The notes: generated by a model not told the origin, from the letters alone. 64,000 bases of DNA from an uncultured Latescibacterota bacterium (GCA_958295495.1 OY282352.1:4968049-5032048); one strand, 5' to 3'. Counted from the first letter of the stretch, positions 54,853-64,000 are shown. Numbers and translations: made by a program.

Positions 54853-56233
54853 CTTTTTGCTTTCTAATCAAGGCCGCGGCCATGCGTTTGTGTTCTTCGC
54901 TTTTGGCGATCTGCCCCAGCCGCTTGTAGGCCGCGGCCAAGGCTTGGTGGGCACCGAGCCAGTTTTCGTCGAGTGCGAGGGCGCGGTTGAGCATGGCGAT
55001 GGCCTCATCCGTGCGCTGTTGGTTCAAGTAGGCTTGCCCGAGCGCGGCAAAAGCAGCTACGTGCTCGGGCTGTTGCTGGATAATCTGCTGATAGGCCGCG
55101 GCTGCTTGATCAAAATGGCCAGTGCGCAAGTAGATGTTGCCCATGTTGTTCAGCGCCCGCACGTGCCCGGGATTGATCCGCACAGCTTGGGCGTAGTGCG
55201 GTAGGGCCACGCCGGTAAATCCCAAGCGATTGTATATAAACCCCAAGCTGTAATGGGCTTCGGCGTCGTCTAAGTCGCTCCGCAGCCGCTCGCGGTAGCA
55301 CTGGATATCCCCCTCGACCTGCTTGATTTTTTCGTAGGCAGCAAGGGATTTTTCTCCGGCTGCCTCGCGGCCCTGCCGCAGGTGGATTTGACCGAGCAGC
55401 CGGAAGGACTCGGCAAGCCCGGGTTCGATTAGGATGGCCCGGCGGAAGCGGTCGGCTGCAGCCGTCAGGTCGTTTTGGCGCAGCTGGATCCGCCCCAGTT
55501 GCAGATGCGCCTCCGCGTAGGTAGTGTCGGCCGCCAGCGTGCGCTCAAAGTACTCGGTCGCCCCGTCGTCGTCGCCCTCTTGCAGCCGGATCTCCCCCAT
55601 CGCGTAGAGCGCACGCGCGTTCTGCGGTGCTGCCACCAAGACCTGTTGCAGGACCTCGCTGGCGTCTGCATAGCGGCCCAAGCCGGCGTACACCAGCCCG
55701 AGGTTGAAGCGGGTGTGGAGGTGCTCGGGCCGCAGCACCAAGGCGCGCTCGTATTCGTGGGCCGCGTCGCCTAACCGCCCTTGCTTGCTGTACACCGCCG
55801 CCTTGTTGCGCCGCGCTGGCGCGTAGGTCGAGTCCAAGGCCAAGGCCGCGGCAAACGTAGCGTGGGCTTCGTCGTAGCGGTTCAGCTTCAGATGCACATT
55901 GCCCAAGGCCACCAGCCATTCGGGTTGGCCGGATTCGAGGGCCACGGCCATTTCGTAGAATTGGGTCGCCTCTTCGGGCTGGCCCAAGGCCAAGTGGATC
56001 CGGCCCAGCGTGGCCAGCACCTCGCCCGACTGGGGATGGCGCTTCCGCGCTTTTCCGTACACCGCCAGCGCGTCCGCGTAGCGCTTCTGCCGCAACAAGG
56101 CGCGCCCGATCAGCAGCGGATCCTCCACCGGGGGCGGCTGCACAGCGGGGCGGGCCGGCGGAGCTTCCGGCTCAGTGCCGCAACCCAATGCCAGCACCGC
56201 GCCCAGCGCGCATGACACCCATTTAATCACCAA
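54842..56233 (-). CDS. TPR lipoprotein
   Basis: A 463-residue lipoprotein (lipobox LALGC, about residue 18). A short Pro-rich linker precedes about ten TPRs, such as GEVLATLGRIHLALGQPEEATQFYEMAVAL and AEAHLQLGRIQLRQNDLTAAADRFRRAIL. TPRs form protein-binding superhelices, here probably facing the periplasm. It overlaps the upstream UnbV gene by eleven bases and the downstream foldase gene by eleven bases. The role is likely to be a scaffold for assembly of the surface proteins, by context only. Confidence 0.85.
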   Translation of the reverse strand: MVIKWVSCALGAVLALGCGTEPEAPPARPAVQPPPVEDPLLIGRALLRQKRYADALAVYGKARKRHPQSGEVLATLGRIHLALGQPEEATQFYEMAVALESGQPEWLVALGNVHLKLNRYDEAHATFAAALALDSTYAPARRNKAAVYSKQGRLGDAAHEYERALVLRPEHLHTRFNLGLVYAGLGRYADASEVLQQVLVAAPQNARALYAMGEIRLQEGDDDGATEYFERTLAADTTYAEAHLQLGRIQLRQNDLTAAADRFRRAILIEPGLAESFRLLGQIHLRQGREAAGEKSLAAYEKIKQVEGDIQCYRERLRSDLDDAEAHYSLGFIYNRLGFTGVALPHYAQAVRINPGHVRALNNMGNIYLRTGHFDQAAAAYQQIIQQQPEHVAAFAALGQAYLNQQRTDEAIAMLNRALALDENWLGAHQALAAAYKRLGQIAKSEEHKRMAAALIRKQKDDQ

Positions 56234-57851
56234 CTAGCACCTCCTCTAGGTCCACGTATTGCCGCCTGGGCAGGTCCTCTAGGACTTGGACGACACCGGA
56301 CGGCCAGCGAATCTCAACCCGCTCGACGCCCTCGGCGTCCCCGAGGCCAAAAAGTACGCGGGGGTCGTTCGACGACAGATAGCTCGCATTGCGGCGCACC
56401 TCGCGCACGAGGGTGCGGCCATCGGCCGTCAGTGCGATCTGCGCCCCAATGGCGTCGCGGTTGCTCGCCGCACCCCGCAACCTAAGCCCCAACCACCCGC
56501 CGGCCGCTGCGTCGTTGCGCAACAAGGCCGGCTGGTCATTGGAGTTGTTCACCGCAATATCCAAGTCGCCATCGCTGTCGAGGTCGCCGAATGCAGCCCC
56601 GCGACTGACCTGTACCAGCGCGAGGCCCGGGCCGCCGGCCCCGCGCTCTACAAAAGTACCTGCACCGACGTTTTCGAGGAGCTGATTGCGCTGCGCGTAC
56701 TCAGCCGCCCGATCGACCTTTTCCACGTTGTCGTACACGTGGCCGTTGGCCACGAACAGGTCGAGGTCGCCGTCGAGGTCGCCGTCGAAAAACCCCGTGC
56801 CAAACCCTAAAAAGGCCATGCTGGCGCGCGTGATTCCCGACGCCACGGTCGCGTCGGCAAAAAAACCCCCGCCCAAATTGCTGTACAGGGTGTTGCTCTC
56901 CCACTGGAAGTTGGTCACGAACAAATCCAAGTCTCCGTCGCCATCTGCATCGGCCATATCAACGCCCATCCCGGCCTCGACGCCCCCCGCGCCGTTGAGG
57001 CTGGTGCCGCTGGCCAGCCCCCGATCGACAAAGTGCGCGCCGTCGTTGCGGTAGAGCAGGTTGGGCACGAGGTCGTTGGCCAAGTACAGGTCGGGATCGC
57101 CGTCTTGGTCGTAGTCGCCAAAGACGACCCCCAACTCCTTGCCGGCCGTGCTGGCGAGGCCGTACTCAGCGGTGCGGTCGGCAAAGGCGCGGCCCTCGTT
57201 GATATAGAGGCGATCGACTTGGCCGTCGAACTTGCGCGGGTCGCAGTAGAGCCGCTCCTCGCTGTTGCCGATCCGACACACGAGCGGGTCTTTGGTCGGA
57301 TAGTCGAGGTAGTTGCCGACGAATAGGTCCAAATCCCCGTCGAGATCCACGTCGGCAAAGGCCGCGCTCGTCCCCCACCCCGGGCAGCCGACGCCGGTTG
57401 GGGCCGTGACGTCGGCAAAGCGGCCTTGGCCGCGATTGTGGAAGAGCGCGTTGGCCCCAAAATTGGTGACGTAGAGGTCGGCCCAGCCATCGTTGTCGTA
57501 GTCGCCGACAGCCGCGCCCATGCCGTAGCCGCCATCGCCGACGCCCGCCCGCGCCGTTTGCTCTGAGAAGCGGCCCGTACCGTCGTTGCGAAAAAGCGCG
57601 TTGGCCGCTGCGGGTGCGTTCGATAGCTGCGGCAGCCGCCCGGAGTTGACCAAGTAGAGGTCGAGCGCGCCATCGCCGTCGAAATCCAAAAACGCAACGC
57701 CAGAGCCGTAGGTCTCGGGCAAATAGCGCGCGCCGAGTGCGCCATTGCGGTGGACGAAATCGACCCCAGCAGATTGCGCGATATCGACAAAGCGCGATTC
57801 CGCCGCCGCACTGCAATACAGCATCAGGACCATCCCGTAGTGCGCCTTCAC
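56223..57851 (-). CDS. FG-GAP/UnbV (CRTAC1-like) secreted protein
   Basis: A 542-residue exported protein with a short signal peptide (VLMLYCSAAAES). FVDIAQSAGVDFVHRNG and ETYGSGVAFLDFDGDGALDLYLVN open a beta-propeller with repeated DxDxDG calcium loops (DYDNDGWADLY, DVDLDGDLDLF, DYDQDGDPDLY, DLDSDGDLDIAVNN). The C-terminus is ASPIC/UnbV (WLGLRLRGAASNRDAIGAQIAL, then IRWPSGVVQVLEDL). It overlaps the upstream relative by four bases (ATGA). Confidence 0.88.
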   Translation of the reverse strand: MKAHYGMVLMLYCSAAAESRFVDIAQSAGVDFVHRNGALGARYLPETYGSGVAFLDFDGDGALDLYLVNSGRLPQLSNAPAAANALFRNDGTGRFSEQTARAGVGDGGYGMGAAVGDYDNDGWADLYVTNFGANALFHNRGQGRFADVTAPTGVGCPGWGTSAAFADVDLDGDLDLFVGNYLDYPTKDPLVCRIGNSEERLYCDPRKFDGQVDRLYINEGRAFADRTAEYGLASTAGKELGVVFGDYDQDGDPDLYLANDLVPNLLYRNDGAHFVDRGLASGTSLNGAGGVEAGMGVDMADADGDGDLDLFVTNFQWESNTLYSNLGGGFFADATVASGITRASMAFLGFGTGFFDGDLDGDLDLFVANGHVYDNVEKVDRAAEYAQRNQLLENVGAGTFVERGAGGPGLALVQVSRGAAFGDLDSDGDLDIAVNNSNDQPALLRNDAAAGGWLGLRLRGAASNRDAIGAQIALTADGRTLVREVRRNASYLSSNDPRVLFGLGDAEGVERVEIRWPSGVVQVLEDLPRRQYVDLEEVLVGD

Positions 57852-59527
57852 GGCCTTGGCCCGAACCCCTCGGCGACAAGGCCGGCGCCGCGCCGGATGG
57901 TGATCAGCCGGTTGCCCGCCACCTTGTCGATGCGCTCTTCCATCCCATCGGGCCAGCGCACCACGAGGTAGTCGGCCGCGGTCGCTTCTCCCAAGCCAAA
58001 GTGCAGCCGCAAATCGTCCTGCGACAAGTAGCCCGTGCCCGCACGCACCTCCCGCATCTGTACCACGCCGCCCACGGCGACCGCGACCCGCGCACCAATG
58101 GCGTCTGTATTGCCCCCGCCGTGGAGCAACCTCACCATCAGATAGTTGTGGCGATTGCCCCCGTCGTTGCGCAGCAAGGTCGGCGTGTCGTCGATATTGA
58201 CTACCGCAATGTCCAAGTCGCCGTCGTTGTCCAAATCCCCAAAGGCCACACCGCGACTCGACTTTTCCACCGCTAGGCCCGGGCCGGTAGCCGCCCCGAT
58301 CTCGACAAATGCGCCATCGCGATTTTCAAACAGGTGGTTGCGTTGGGCGTAGCGGGTCCCCAAGTCGCGGTGGTCAACGGCCGGGTACACGTGGCCGTTG
58401 GCCACGAACAGGTCGTCGTCGCCATCGTTGTCGCAATCGAAAAAGCCCGTGCCCCACCCCAAAGAGCTAATGCTCGCCCGGCCTAGGGCCGAGCTAAAGC
58501 TAGCGTCGGTGAAAAATCCCCGGCCATTGTTCTCGTAGAGCGCGTTGTTGTCGTGCGAGAAATTGGTGACAAAGAGGTCGAAATCGCCGTCGCGATCGTA
58601 GTCGCCGGCGGCCAAGCCCATGCCGCCCTGTTCGCGGCCGTCCTCGCTGTACGCAGTTGCCGATAGGAGCGCTACGTCAACAAACGCGCCGCGATCGTTG
58701 CGGTAGAGCACATTCGGCGTCGAATCATTGGCAATGTAGATATCCAAGTCGCCGTCCCCATCCCAGTCGCCAGCCAGCGCGGCAAAACCATAGTACTCGT
58801 AGTCGGCAATGCCAAAGGCCGCGCTGGCCTCGGCAAAGGTCCAACCCGCGCCAGGGCCATCGTTGCGATAAAACCGATCCCGCTCGCCCGGCATCCCGCG
58901 TGGGCCGCAGAACACGTCCAGCCCGCGCCAAGTGCAATAGCTCGGATCGACCGGGCGAAACGCCGGGTCAAAGTCGATGTAGTTGGCCAAGTAAAAGTCC
59001 AAGTCGCCGTCGAGGTCGTAGTCGCCAAAGGCCACAGACGAGCTCCAGCCACTAAAGTCCACGCCCCGCTCGGCCGCCACCTCGACAAACGTGCCGTCGC
59101 CCTCGTTTTCGTATAGGGCATTGGGGCCGTAGTTGGCCAAGTACAGGTCGGGCCACCCGTCGGCATTGTAGTCGGCCGCCGCCGCCCCCATGCCCCAGCC
59201 GGCGTGCGCGACGCCAGCCTCGCGGCCAACACCTGTAAAATGCCAAGCGCCGTCGTTGCGGTACAGCTCGGCGCGGGGTTCGCGGCCCGGGGCGTACCCG
59301 GCGAGGCGCGCGCCGTTGACGATAAAAATATCCACATCCCCGTCTAAGTCATAGTCGAAAAGGGCCGTCCCACCCGTGTTGCATTCGACGATGTGCTCTT
59401 TTTGCGGCGTCCCGGACACCGTGCGCAAGCCAACGCCCACTTCGTCGGCCACATCGACGAAAAGGGGCCGAGCCTCCTCGCTCCCGCATCCTACCAACGC
59501 CCCAATCACGGCTAGTACAAACCACAT
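57848..59527 (-). CDS. FG-GAP/UnbV (CRTAC1-like) lipoprotein
   Basis: A 559-residue lipoprotein (lipobox LVGC). FVDVADEVGVGLRTVSG and NTGGTALFDYDLDGDVDIFIVNG begin a propeller with at least six calcium loops (DYNADGWPDLYLANYG, DYDLDGDLDFYLANY, DWDGDGDLDIYIAND, DYDRDGDFDLFVTN, DNDGDDDLFVANG). The UnbV domain ends it (YLMVRLLHGGGNTDAIGARVAVAVGG, then VRWPDGMEERIDKV). It is a paralogue of the next gene. The ATG at 59527 directly abuts the upstream TPR stop. Confidence 0.88.
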   Translation of the reverse strand: MWFVLAVIGALVGCGSEEARPLFVDVADEVGVGLRTVSGTPQKEHIVECNTGGTALFDYDLDGDVDIFIVNGARLAGYAPGREPRAELYRNDGAWHFTGVGREAGVAHAGWGMGAAAADYNADGWPDLYLANYGPNALYENEGDGTFVEVAAERGVDFSGWSSSVAFGDYDLDGDLDFYLANYIDFDPAFRPVDPSYCTWRGLDVFCGPRGMPGERDRFYRNDGPGAGWTFAEASAAFGIADYEYYGFAALAGDWDGDGDLDIYIANDSTPNVLYRNDRGAFVDVALLSATAYSEDGREQGGMGLAAGDYDRDGDFDLFVTNFSHDNNALYENNGRGFFTDASFSSALGRASISSLGWGTGFFDCDNDGDDDLFVANGHVYPAVDHRDLGTRYAQRNHLFENRDGAFVEIGAATGPGLAVEKSSRGVAFGDLDNDGDLDIAVVNIDDTPTLLRNDGGNRHNYLMVRLLHGGGNTDAIGARVAVAVGGVVQMREVRAGTGYLSQDDLRLHFGLGEATAADYLVVRWPDGMEERIDKVAGNRLITIRRGAGLVAEGFGPRP

Positions 59528-60772
59528 TTACTGTTGAGCCCTCAAGGCCGCGGCCGCGGCGCGGGCCGCACGGCCCTCTGCCATGCGCCCCTGCTGGATC
59601 AGGGCGATGCCCAAGCCATCGAGGGCCGAGGCCATGCCCTGGTCGAGGGCCAAGGCGCGGCGAAACGCGGCGGCCGCCTCCGCGTACTCGCCGAGGGCCA
59701 AGCTGTTGTTGCCTATATTCTCAAAGGCCAAGGCGTAGTCAGGCTTGTGGCGCACCGCCCGCAGCAAAAAGGGCCGGGCGCGCTCGTGTTGCTCTTGTAG
59801 CGAATAGATCACCCCGATGTTGTGGCTGGCCTCCGCGTACGTGGAATCGAGGGCTAAAGCCGCCTCAAACTGCTCTAGCGCAGCCGCCAATTCCTTTCGG
59901 CGCAAATAAACTAGTCCCAAGTTGAAATGCGTGGCCACCCGCTCGTCGGCCGCTAGCGGCACGGCCTGGCGATAGAGCAAGCGGCGGTAGTGATCCTCGT
60001 CCATCGTCGCGCTACTCAACTGCTGGAAAAGCTCAATCATCCGCGCCCCCTCGGCCACGCGGCCTGTGCGCGCATAGAGCGTACCCAAGCTGTAATAGGC
60101 CGGAGTGTAACCCGGATCTGCGGCAATGGTCTGCTCCATGGCCGCCATGGCCCGCTCATCGTCCTGCAAGCGCAAGTACACCAGCGCCAAGTAGTAGTGG
60201 GCGTGGGCCAAGCCGGGGTTGAGTTCAAGCGCCTTGCGCAGCGCGGTCTTGGCGTTTTCATTGTCGCCGCGCGAACACAGCACAAAGCCCAACACGAAGT
60301 GCCCATAGCCGCTCTGCCCGGCCAGTTGCAGCCCCTTTTCGGCTGTTGCAAGTGCCTTGGCGTACCCATCGCCGCGCTCGTTGTACAGCAGTGCCAAGGC
60401 CCAGTACACCTCGGCAAAGGCCGGTGCTTTTTCGCCGGCGCGCTTAAAGGAAGCTATGGCTTCGCTCTTGCGGTGCTCTTTGGCGAGAGCAACCCCGAGG
60501 TAGTAGTGGGCATCCGCGTGGTTGGGCGCAACCGCGACCAACTCGGACAGCACGGCCGCGGCGCTGCGCGTGCGGTCCTTTTGCAAGTAGAGCCACCCCA
60601 AGGCCAAGAGCACCTCCGGGTCTGCCGGGTTTTGCTCGTAGGCACGCTCGTAGAACGCGAGGGGATGGGGCGCAGCAGGTTTTTTGAGGACGTGGCGTTC
60701 CGGGGAACCGCAGCCGATCCCTCCGAGGAGGCCGACCAGTCCTATCCATATCACGGCAAGGCGCATGTCCAT
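59528..60772 (-). CDS. TPR lipoprotein, first gene of the array
   Basis: A 414-residue lipoprotein (MDMRLAVIWIGLVGLLGGIGC). About nine TPRs follow, for example PEVLLALGWLYLQKDRTRSAAAVLSELVAV and AHAHYYLALVYLRLQDDERAMAAMEQTIAA. The frame is open to 60916, but the ATG at 60772 (or 60766) gives the correct signal sequence and follows the terminator hairpin. It resembles the second TPR lipoprotein of the array and is probably a periplasmic scaffold. Confidence 0.85.
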   Translation of the reverse strand: MDMRLAVIWIGLVGLLGGIGCGSPERHVLKKPAAPHPLAFYERAYEQNPADPEVLLALGWLYLQKDRTRSAAAVLSELVAVAPNHADAHYYLGVALAKEHRKSEAIASFKRAGEKAPAFAEVYWALALLYNERGDGYAKALATAEKGLQLAGQSGYGHFVLGFVLCSRGDNENAKTALRKALELNPGLAHAHYYLALVYLRLQDDERAMAAMEQTIAADPGYTPAYYSLGTLYARTGRVAEGARMIELFQQLSSATMDEDHYRRLLYRQAVPLAADERVATHFNLGLVYLRRKELAAALEQFEAALALDSTYAEASHNIGVIYSLQEQHERARPFLLRAVRHKPDYALAFENIGNNSLALGEYAEAAAAFRRALALDQGMASALDGLGIALIQQGRMAEGRAARAAAAALRAQQ

Positions 60773-60785
60773 GCTGTTAGGCAGT

Positions 60786-60825
60786 AAAGCGCCCGGCATC
60801 TCCGCTAGAGAACGCCGGGCGCTTT
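60786..60825 (-). terminator. Hairpin terminator between the barrel gene and the array
   Basis: A twelve-base-pair perfect stem (AAAGCGCCCGGC at 60786-60797 with GCCGGGCGCTTT at 60814-60825) follows the barrel-gene stop. On the minus strand the stem ends in TTTA. The T-run is short, but the stem is strong. It marks a likely transcript boundary just upstream of the array. Confidence 0.65.
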
Positions 60826-60851
60826 GGATCCACGAGGAAATAGTCCAGCCC

Positions 60852-63482
60852 CTACTCTTGGAGACCCGCAAAGACCCGAATGAAGAGCAGGGAGTTGGTT
60901 TCGGTCGCCTCGGCAAAGGCCCGGCGTTCCCAGCGAAAGCCCGTGTTCATGGTCAGTGCATAACCGAGGTACGCCGACTTGTTGGAAAACTGCAAGGCCA
61001 GCACCGAACCCGTGAAGTCATCGACATAGCCTGGCGGCAAAATTTCCGGGCGCTCTTCGAGGTTGCGGAAGAGATTGAGCTCGACGCCGTATTCGATAAA
61101 GGTCCCGGGCAGGATGAAGTACTTTGAAGTCAGCATGTAAAACTGCGACCACTCGGTGATGTCGAGGTCGGTGCTAAAGGTCGGGTTGATCCGGCGGAAG
61201 ACGCTCTTGTAGCGCGGCCAGAAAGACAGGTTGTCGGTAATCGACAGCGGATAATCCACCTTGTTGATCGCGCCAAAAAAGAGGCGATTGTCTTTGACCT
61301 CGGCCTGCTCGCCACGCTGCCTAAACCAGTCGTACTTCACCTTGTTGTAGATGTTCAGGTTTTTGAGACGCAGGTAATCGAGAGTCAGATAGCCGGTCCA
61401 AACAAAGGTGTCTTGGGCGATCAGCGGGTCAATGGCTTCGCGGAATCCATCTGGATCAACCCATTGGATCACATCGTCTTCAATGTCGTCTTGGACCGCG
61501 CGGGCGTATTGGAAAGCCCGGGCCTCGATACCCGGCCAATTCCACTGGCCGGTGAGCACTGCATAGCTCATCTGCGCGCTGCGCTTGGAGCTTATTTCGT
61601 CGGCTGCGGAGTAGCCGAGCGTCAGCTTGATACCTTCGGTCAAGTGAACGCCCCCGTACGCGTTGTAGCCATCGCGGTCCTGTCGGTAGGGATAATCGGC
61701 GAAAGTATCGTTCTCAAAGCGGTCGATAACGTCGTTGTTGTTCATATCAACGCCAAAGAGGAACTCGGGCGGATCGACGTTGTAGCGCAGAAACGGCTCG
61801 GCGAAATCCGGCTGATTGTTGTCGTTTTGGTTGAAGTCCGAGATGAAGTCCGCGTTCTCGTCGTACCCGGGGAAGACCTGCGGGTCGGCTGCACCGCCTG
61901 TGCCAAAAGGCGTTTGGCCAAAGGCATTGTCGCCGTTTTGCCACAGGCGCTTCCAGTCGGCAAAGCGGTCTTGGTCGTCGTTGTCGTCAACCGCTTCAAA
62001 GGAATAGCGCTCTGGATGTTCGTAGTCGATAAATCCCCGCGCATCCGAGATAAACGCATTGGTCTGGTACTCAGGCTCTAGGCGGTAGAATTCTCCATAC
62101 GCGAAAAACGGATACGCGTCCTGTGAGGCCGTCAGGTAATAGGCCAAGCCATCGTCTTGAGCGAGGGGGTGTTTTTGGAAGTTCTGGTTGGGAAAGCGGC
62201 GAAATGCCCGGCTGATAGCAAGCTCCGAGCGCATGTTGAAGCCCTTGATATCGTCTATGTCGAGGTTGAGGCCAATGATGTCCTTGCCGGTGGGCAGGCC
62301 GTATTCAAAGCGGATGAAACGCTGATTGGAGCCATCGCTGACGTTGCCATGGGCGCGCTCGACCTCCAAGAACACCGGCTCGCCCTGGCCGTTGACTTGC
62401 AGATTGGAGGTGATTTCGATTCGGTAGTCGTTGGCGATAACCAATTCAAATTCAATTTCGCGGATCTCCTGAAACGTGGTGATCTCGTCATCGGGCTGTT
62501 GGCGGAAGTCGCGGGCTATGTTGTAGGTCAGCTCCAACGTTTCGGCCCCGTTGGCTTCGATGACGCCCGCACGCCGCACGCCGCCGCGCGGCGAGGGGAC
62601 GATCTCGGGGTGATCGACTCCGTCGATGATAATGCGCTCGGCAAAAAGCTGGGCACCGCCTACGCCATCTTCGGGTGAATCGTCGGACAGCCGCAGGACG
62701 ATCGTCTCGACATTGCCGCCGTTTTGGGCCTCGGTCAACACGCCTTTGAGCGAGTTATCGCCTAGCTTGCGACCCGTGGAAAAGTTGGCAATGTTCAGAT
62801 AGGTAAAGCCCAGCTTGGAGAAATCCCCGAGCTGCACCTTAGTGTGGGCACCGAAGAGATTGGTCATGTCGCCTAGGATTTGGCCGAGCGAATTTTCAAG
62901 CGGCACGGCCGTGCCCGGGGAGGCCAAGCGCGACGCCAAGAGGGTCATCTGGTACTTGTCGGCGGCAAAGTCCCACTGCACCCCATTGAAGGTTGGCTTG
63001 GAAAAGGTCAGCGGCGTCAGGGTGGTGCGCAGGGCCTCGCCAATGGTCATCGACGAGTAAAACTGCCCCTTGGACATGGACGAGACGATCAGGCCATTAA
63101 AAAACCGCGAGTAGTAGAGTCCTTTGCGCACCTCGCTGCCGGAAGTCACCGGGCTATCGACCGCCCAAGTGTACACCTCAAAGCCACGCGTGATGTAGTT
63201 GCCGTACAGATCGTAGGTGCGAAATCCCTCTAGTTCAGTCCCCACGTACCGCTCAAACTTTTCGCGCGCGTAGTTGCTGTATTCCTCGCCGGTCCAGCGG
63301 TAGAAGTGATACAGGCTCTGCGGATATTGCCACTTCCGCTGCGCCGGCGTCATCGCCATCTCATAGACATCCACGCCTCTCGGTTCGCGTCCGGTGAGAA
63401 AACCGACCCGCTGGGCAAAAGCCTCATCGCCTAGGAACGCGACGCCGGCCGTGACAACTGCTGCGTAGAGCATGCGCCTCAC
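60852..63482 (-). CDS. Large exported protein, probable outer-membrane beta-barrel
   Basis: An 876-residue exported protein. A signal peptide (MLYAAVVTAGVAFLGDEAFA) precedes QRVGFLTGREPRGVDVYEMAMTP. The middle includes a galactose-binding-like strand region (AERIIIDGVDHPEIVPSP and IEFELVIANDYRIEI). The last 300 residues alternate aromatic/polar strands with EF-hand-like acidic loops (DFNQNDNNQPDF, DMNNNDVIDRFENDTF), and end LFIRVFAGLQE. This suggests a porin- or SprA-like surface barrel; the family is not recognised. The ATG at 63482 is the clear start. Confidence 0.7.
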   Translation of the reverse strand: MRRMLYAAVVTAGVAFLGDEAFAQRVGFLTGREPRGVDVYEMAMTPAQRKWQYPQSLYHFYRWTGEEYSNYAREKFERYVGTELEGFRTYDLYGNYITRGFEVYTWAVDSPVTSGSEVRKGLYYSRFFNGLIVSSMSKGQFYSSMTIGEALRTTLTPLTFSKPTFNGVQWDFAADKYQMTLLASRLASPGTAVPLENSLGQILGDMTNLFGAHTKVQLGDFSKLGFTYLNIANFSTGRKLGDNSLKGVLTEAQNGGNVETIVLRLSDDSPEDGVGGAQLFAERIIIDGVDHPEIVPSPRGGVRRAGVIEANGAETLELTYNIARDFRQQPDDEITTFQEIREIEFELVIANDYRIEITSNLQVNGQGEPVFLEVERAHGNVSDGSNQRFIRFEYGLPTGKDIIGLNLDIDDIKGFNMRSELAISRAFRRFPNQNFQKHPLAQDDGLAYYLTASQDAYPFFAYGEFYRLEPEYQTNAFISDARGFIDYEHPERYSFEAVDDNDDQDRFADWKRLWQNGDNAFGQTPFGTGGAADPQVFPGYDENADFISDFNQNDNNQPDFAEPFLRYNVDPPEFLFGVDMNNNDVIDRFENDTFADYPYRQDRDGYNAYGGVHLTEGIKLTLGYSAADEISSKRSAQMSYAVLTGQWNWPGIEARAFQYARAVQDDIEDDVIQWVDPDGFREAIDPLIAQDTFVWTGYLTLDYLRLKNLNIYNKVKYDWFRQRGEQAEVKDNRLFFGAINKVDYPLSITDNLSFWPRYKSVFRRINPTFSTDLDITEWSQFYMLTSKYFILPGTFIEYGVELNLFRNLEERPEILPPGYVDDFTGSVLALQFSNKSAYLGYALTMNTGFRWERRAFAEATETNSLLFIRVFAGLQE

Positions 63483-63561
63483 GCTGGAATCCTCCCTTTT
63501 GAATTTTTGCCGGTCAGCACTGCTTCACCTCGCTTCAGGCGTGAACACCTACACCTAACCA

Positions 63562-64000
63562 TCAATAAGCCACGCCAACGACGCCGACTCGCCTGAAGTG
63601 GCCGACCCCGCTGTCAACCGAGAGCGAGACCACGTAACTGCCCGGGGGCACGGCCTCGTCGGCATCGCTCCGCCCATCCCACATCTCGGTGTAAATCCCG
63701 CCGGTCTGCTCGCGATCGGCCAGCACGCGCACTAGCCGACCCGCTAAGTCGTAAATGGCCACCTCAATGGGCTTAGGCTCGGAAATCTGAGTTACCGTGT
63801 ACTGGATGGCGACGTGGTCGTTGATACCATCCCCATTCGGCGTAAAGACCGAAGGATTAAACTCTATGGCGCGGACGATTTCGCCCACGGATTTCTGGGT
63901 CAGGGCCACGCGCAGCGAGTTGGTGCTGACGTCGAAATTGGCATCGCCCTCGAGCACGGGCTGGCCGAGAATATCGGACTGGGTATCCCAGACCGTGCCG
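63562..64000 (-). CDS. C-terminal part of another FlgD-domain surface protein
   Basis: The frame is open to the right edge (about 145 residues visible), so the start is outside. NTDF-type strands precede VFTPNGDGINDHVAIQYTV, IYDLAGRLVRVLADREQ, WDGRSDADEAVPPGSYVVSL and VGVVGVAY. This is the same C-terminal module as in the four array paralogues; the preceding STNSLRVAL stretch resembles paralogue 4 (GTNSLRVLA). It is therefore a fifth related surface protein, next to the barrel gene. Confidence 0.8.
   Translation of the reverse strand, partial: GTVWDTQSDILGQPVLEGDANFDVSTNSLRVALTQKSVGEIVRAIEFNPSVFTPNGDGINDHVAIQYTVTQISEPKPIEVAIYDLAGRLVRVLADREQTGGIYTEMWDGRSDADEAVPPGSYVVSLSVDSGVGHFRRVGVVGVAY

Overview
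This window comes from a GC-rich Gram-negative bacterium. It encodes signal peptides, lipoproteins, a Wzi-like outer-membrane protein and a probable large beta-barrel. Several secreted proteins end in FlgD/Ig-like or type IX-sorting-like C-terminal domains (motifs such as QNFPNPFNPSTTI and PNGDGIND). That combination, with many UnbV/FG-GAP and TPR proteins, suggests an uncultured lineage of the wider FCB group (Latescibacterota-, KSB1- or Zixibacteria-like). The lineage is an inference; no rRNA gene is present.

Layout. 1-5.6 kb: a catabolic region (Na+/solute symporter, aldehyde dehydrogenase, then the reverse operon M20 amidohydrolase / TIM-barrel sugar isomerase / D-amino acid transaminase). 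5.6-8.6 kb: an SDR epimerase, a Usp-Usp-EIIA fusion and endonuclease III. 8.6-13.8 kb: a reverse glycan operon (Wzi-like protein, GT2, radical SAM/SPASM, GT2). 13.8-28 kb: housekeeping genes, namely eno, an antiporter-like membrane protein, a zinc phospholipase-like protein, ssb, ftsA, tRNA-Thr, a DUF420 protein, an ABC exporter, and the chain mltG - UvrD/PcrA helicase - mtaB - miaB. 28-34 kb: a defence-like island with lower-GC genes (AAA ATPase plus a small PD-(D/E)XK-like protein, a 972-aa DNA methyltransferase, and a small orphan paired with a retropepsin-like protease). 34-41 kb: two tandem sugar-dehydrogenase-like paralogues, the second with an added diheme domain, and a TPR/FG-GAP/UnbV lipoprotein.

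41-64 kb: a long one-directional surface-protein array. It begins with a TPR lipoprotein and two UnbV/FG-GAP proteins, then a second TPR lipoprotein and a PpiC-type foldase lipoprotein, all overlapping or abutting. Four large discoidin-like proteins with FlgD-like C-termini follow, and then a membrane-TPR protein. A hicBA toxin-antitoxin pair sits between two of the discoidin-like paralogues. Those two share nearly identical C-terminal halves and N-termini but have diverged middles, which points to gene conversion. Upstream of a hairpin terminator lie a probable barrel protein and the end of another FlgD-domain protein. The array looks like a locus for making, folding and displaying cell-surface proteins.

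Most promising leads for undescribed biology: the ATPase/nuclease pair and neighbouring methyltransferase (27,976-32,807), the orphan/aspartic-protease pair (33,260-33,903), and the surface array (41,135-60,772).
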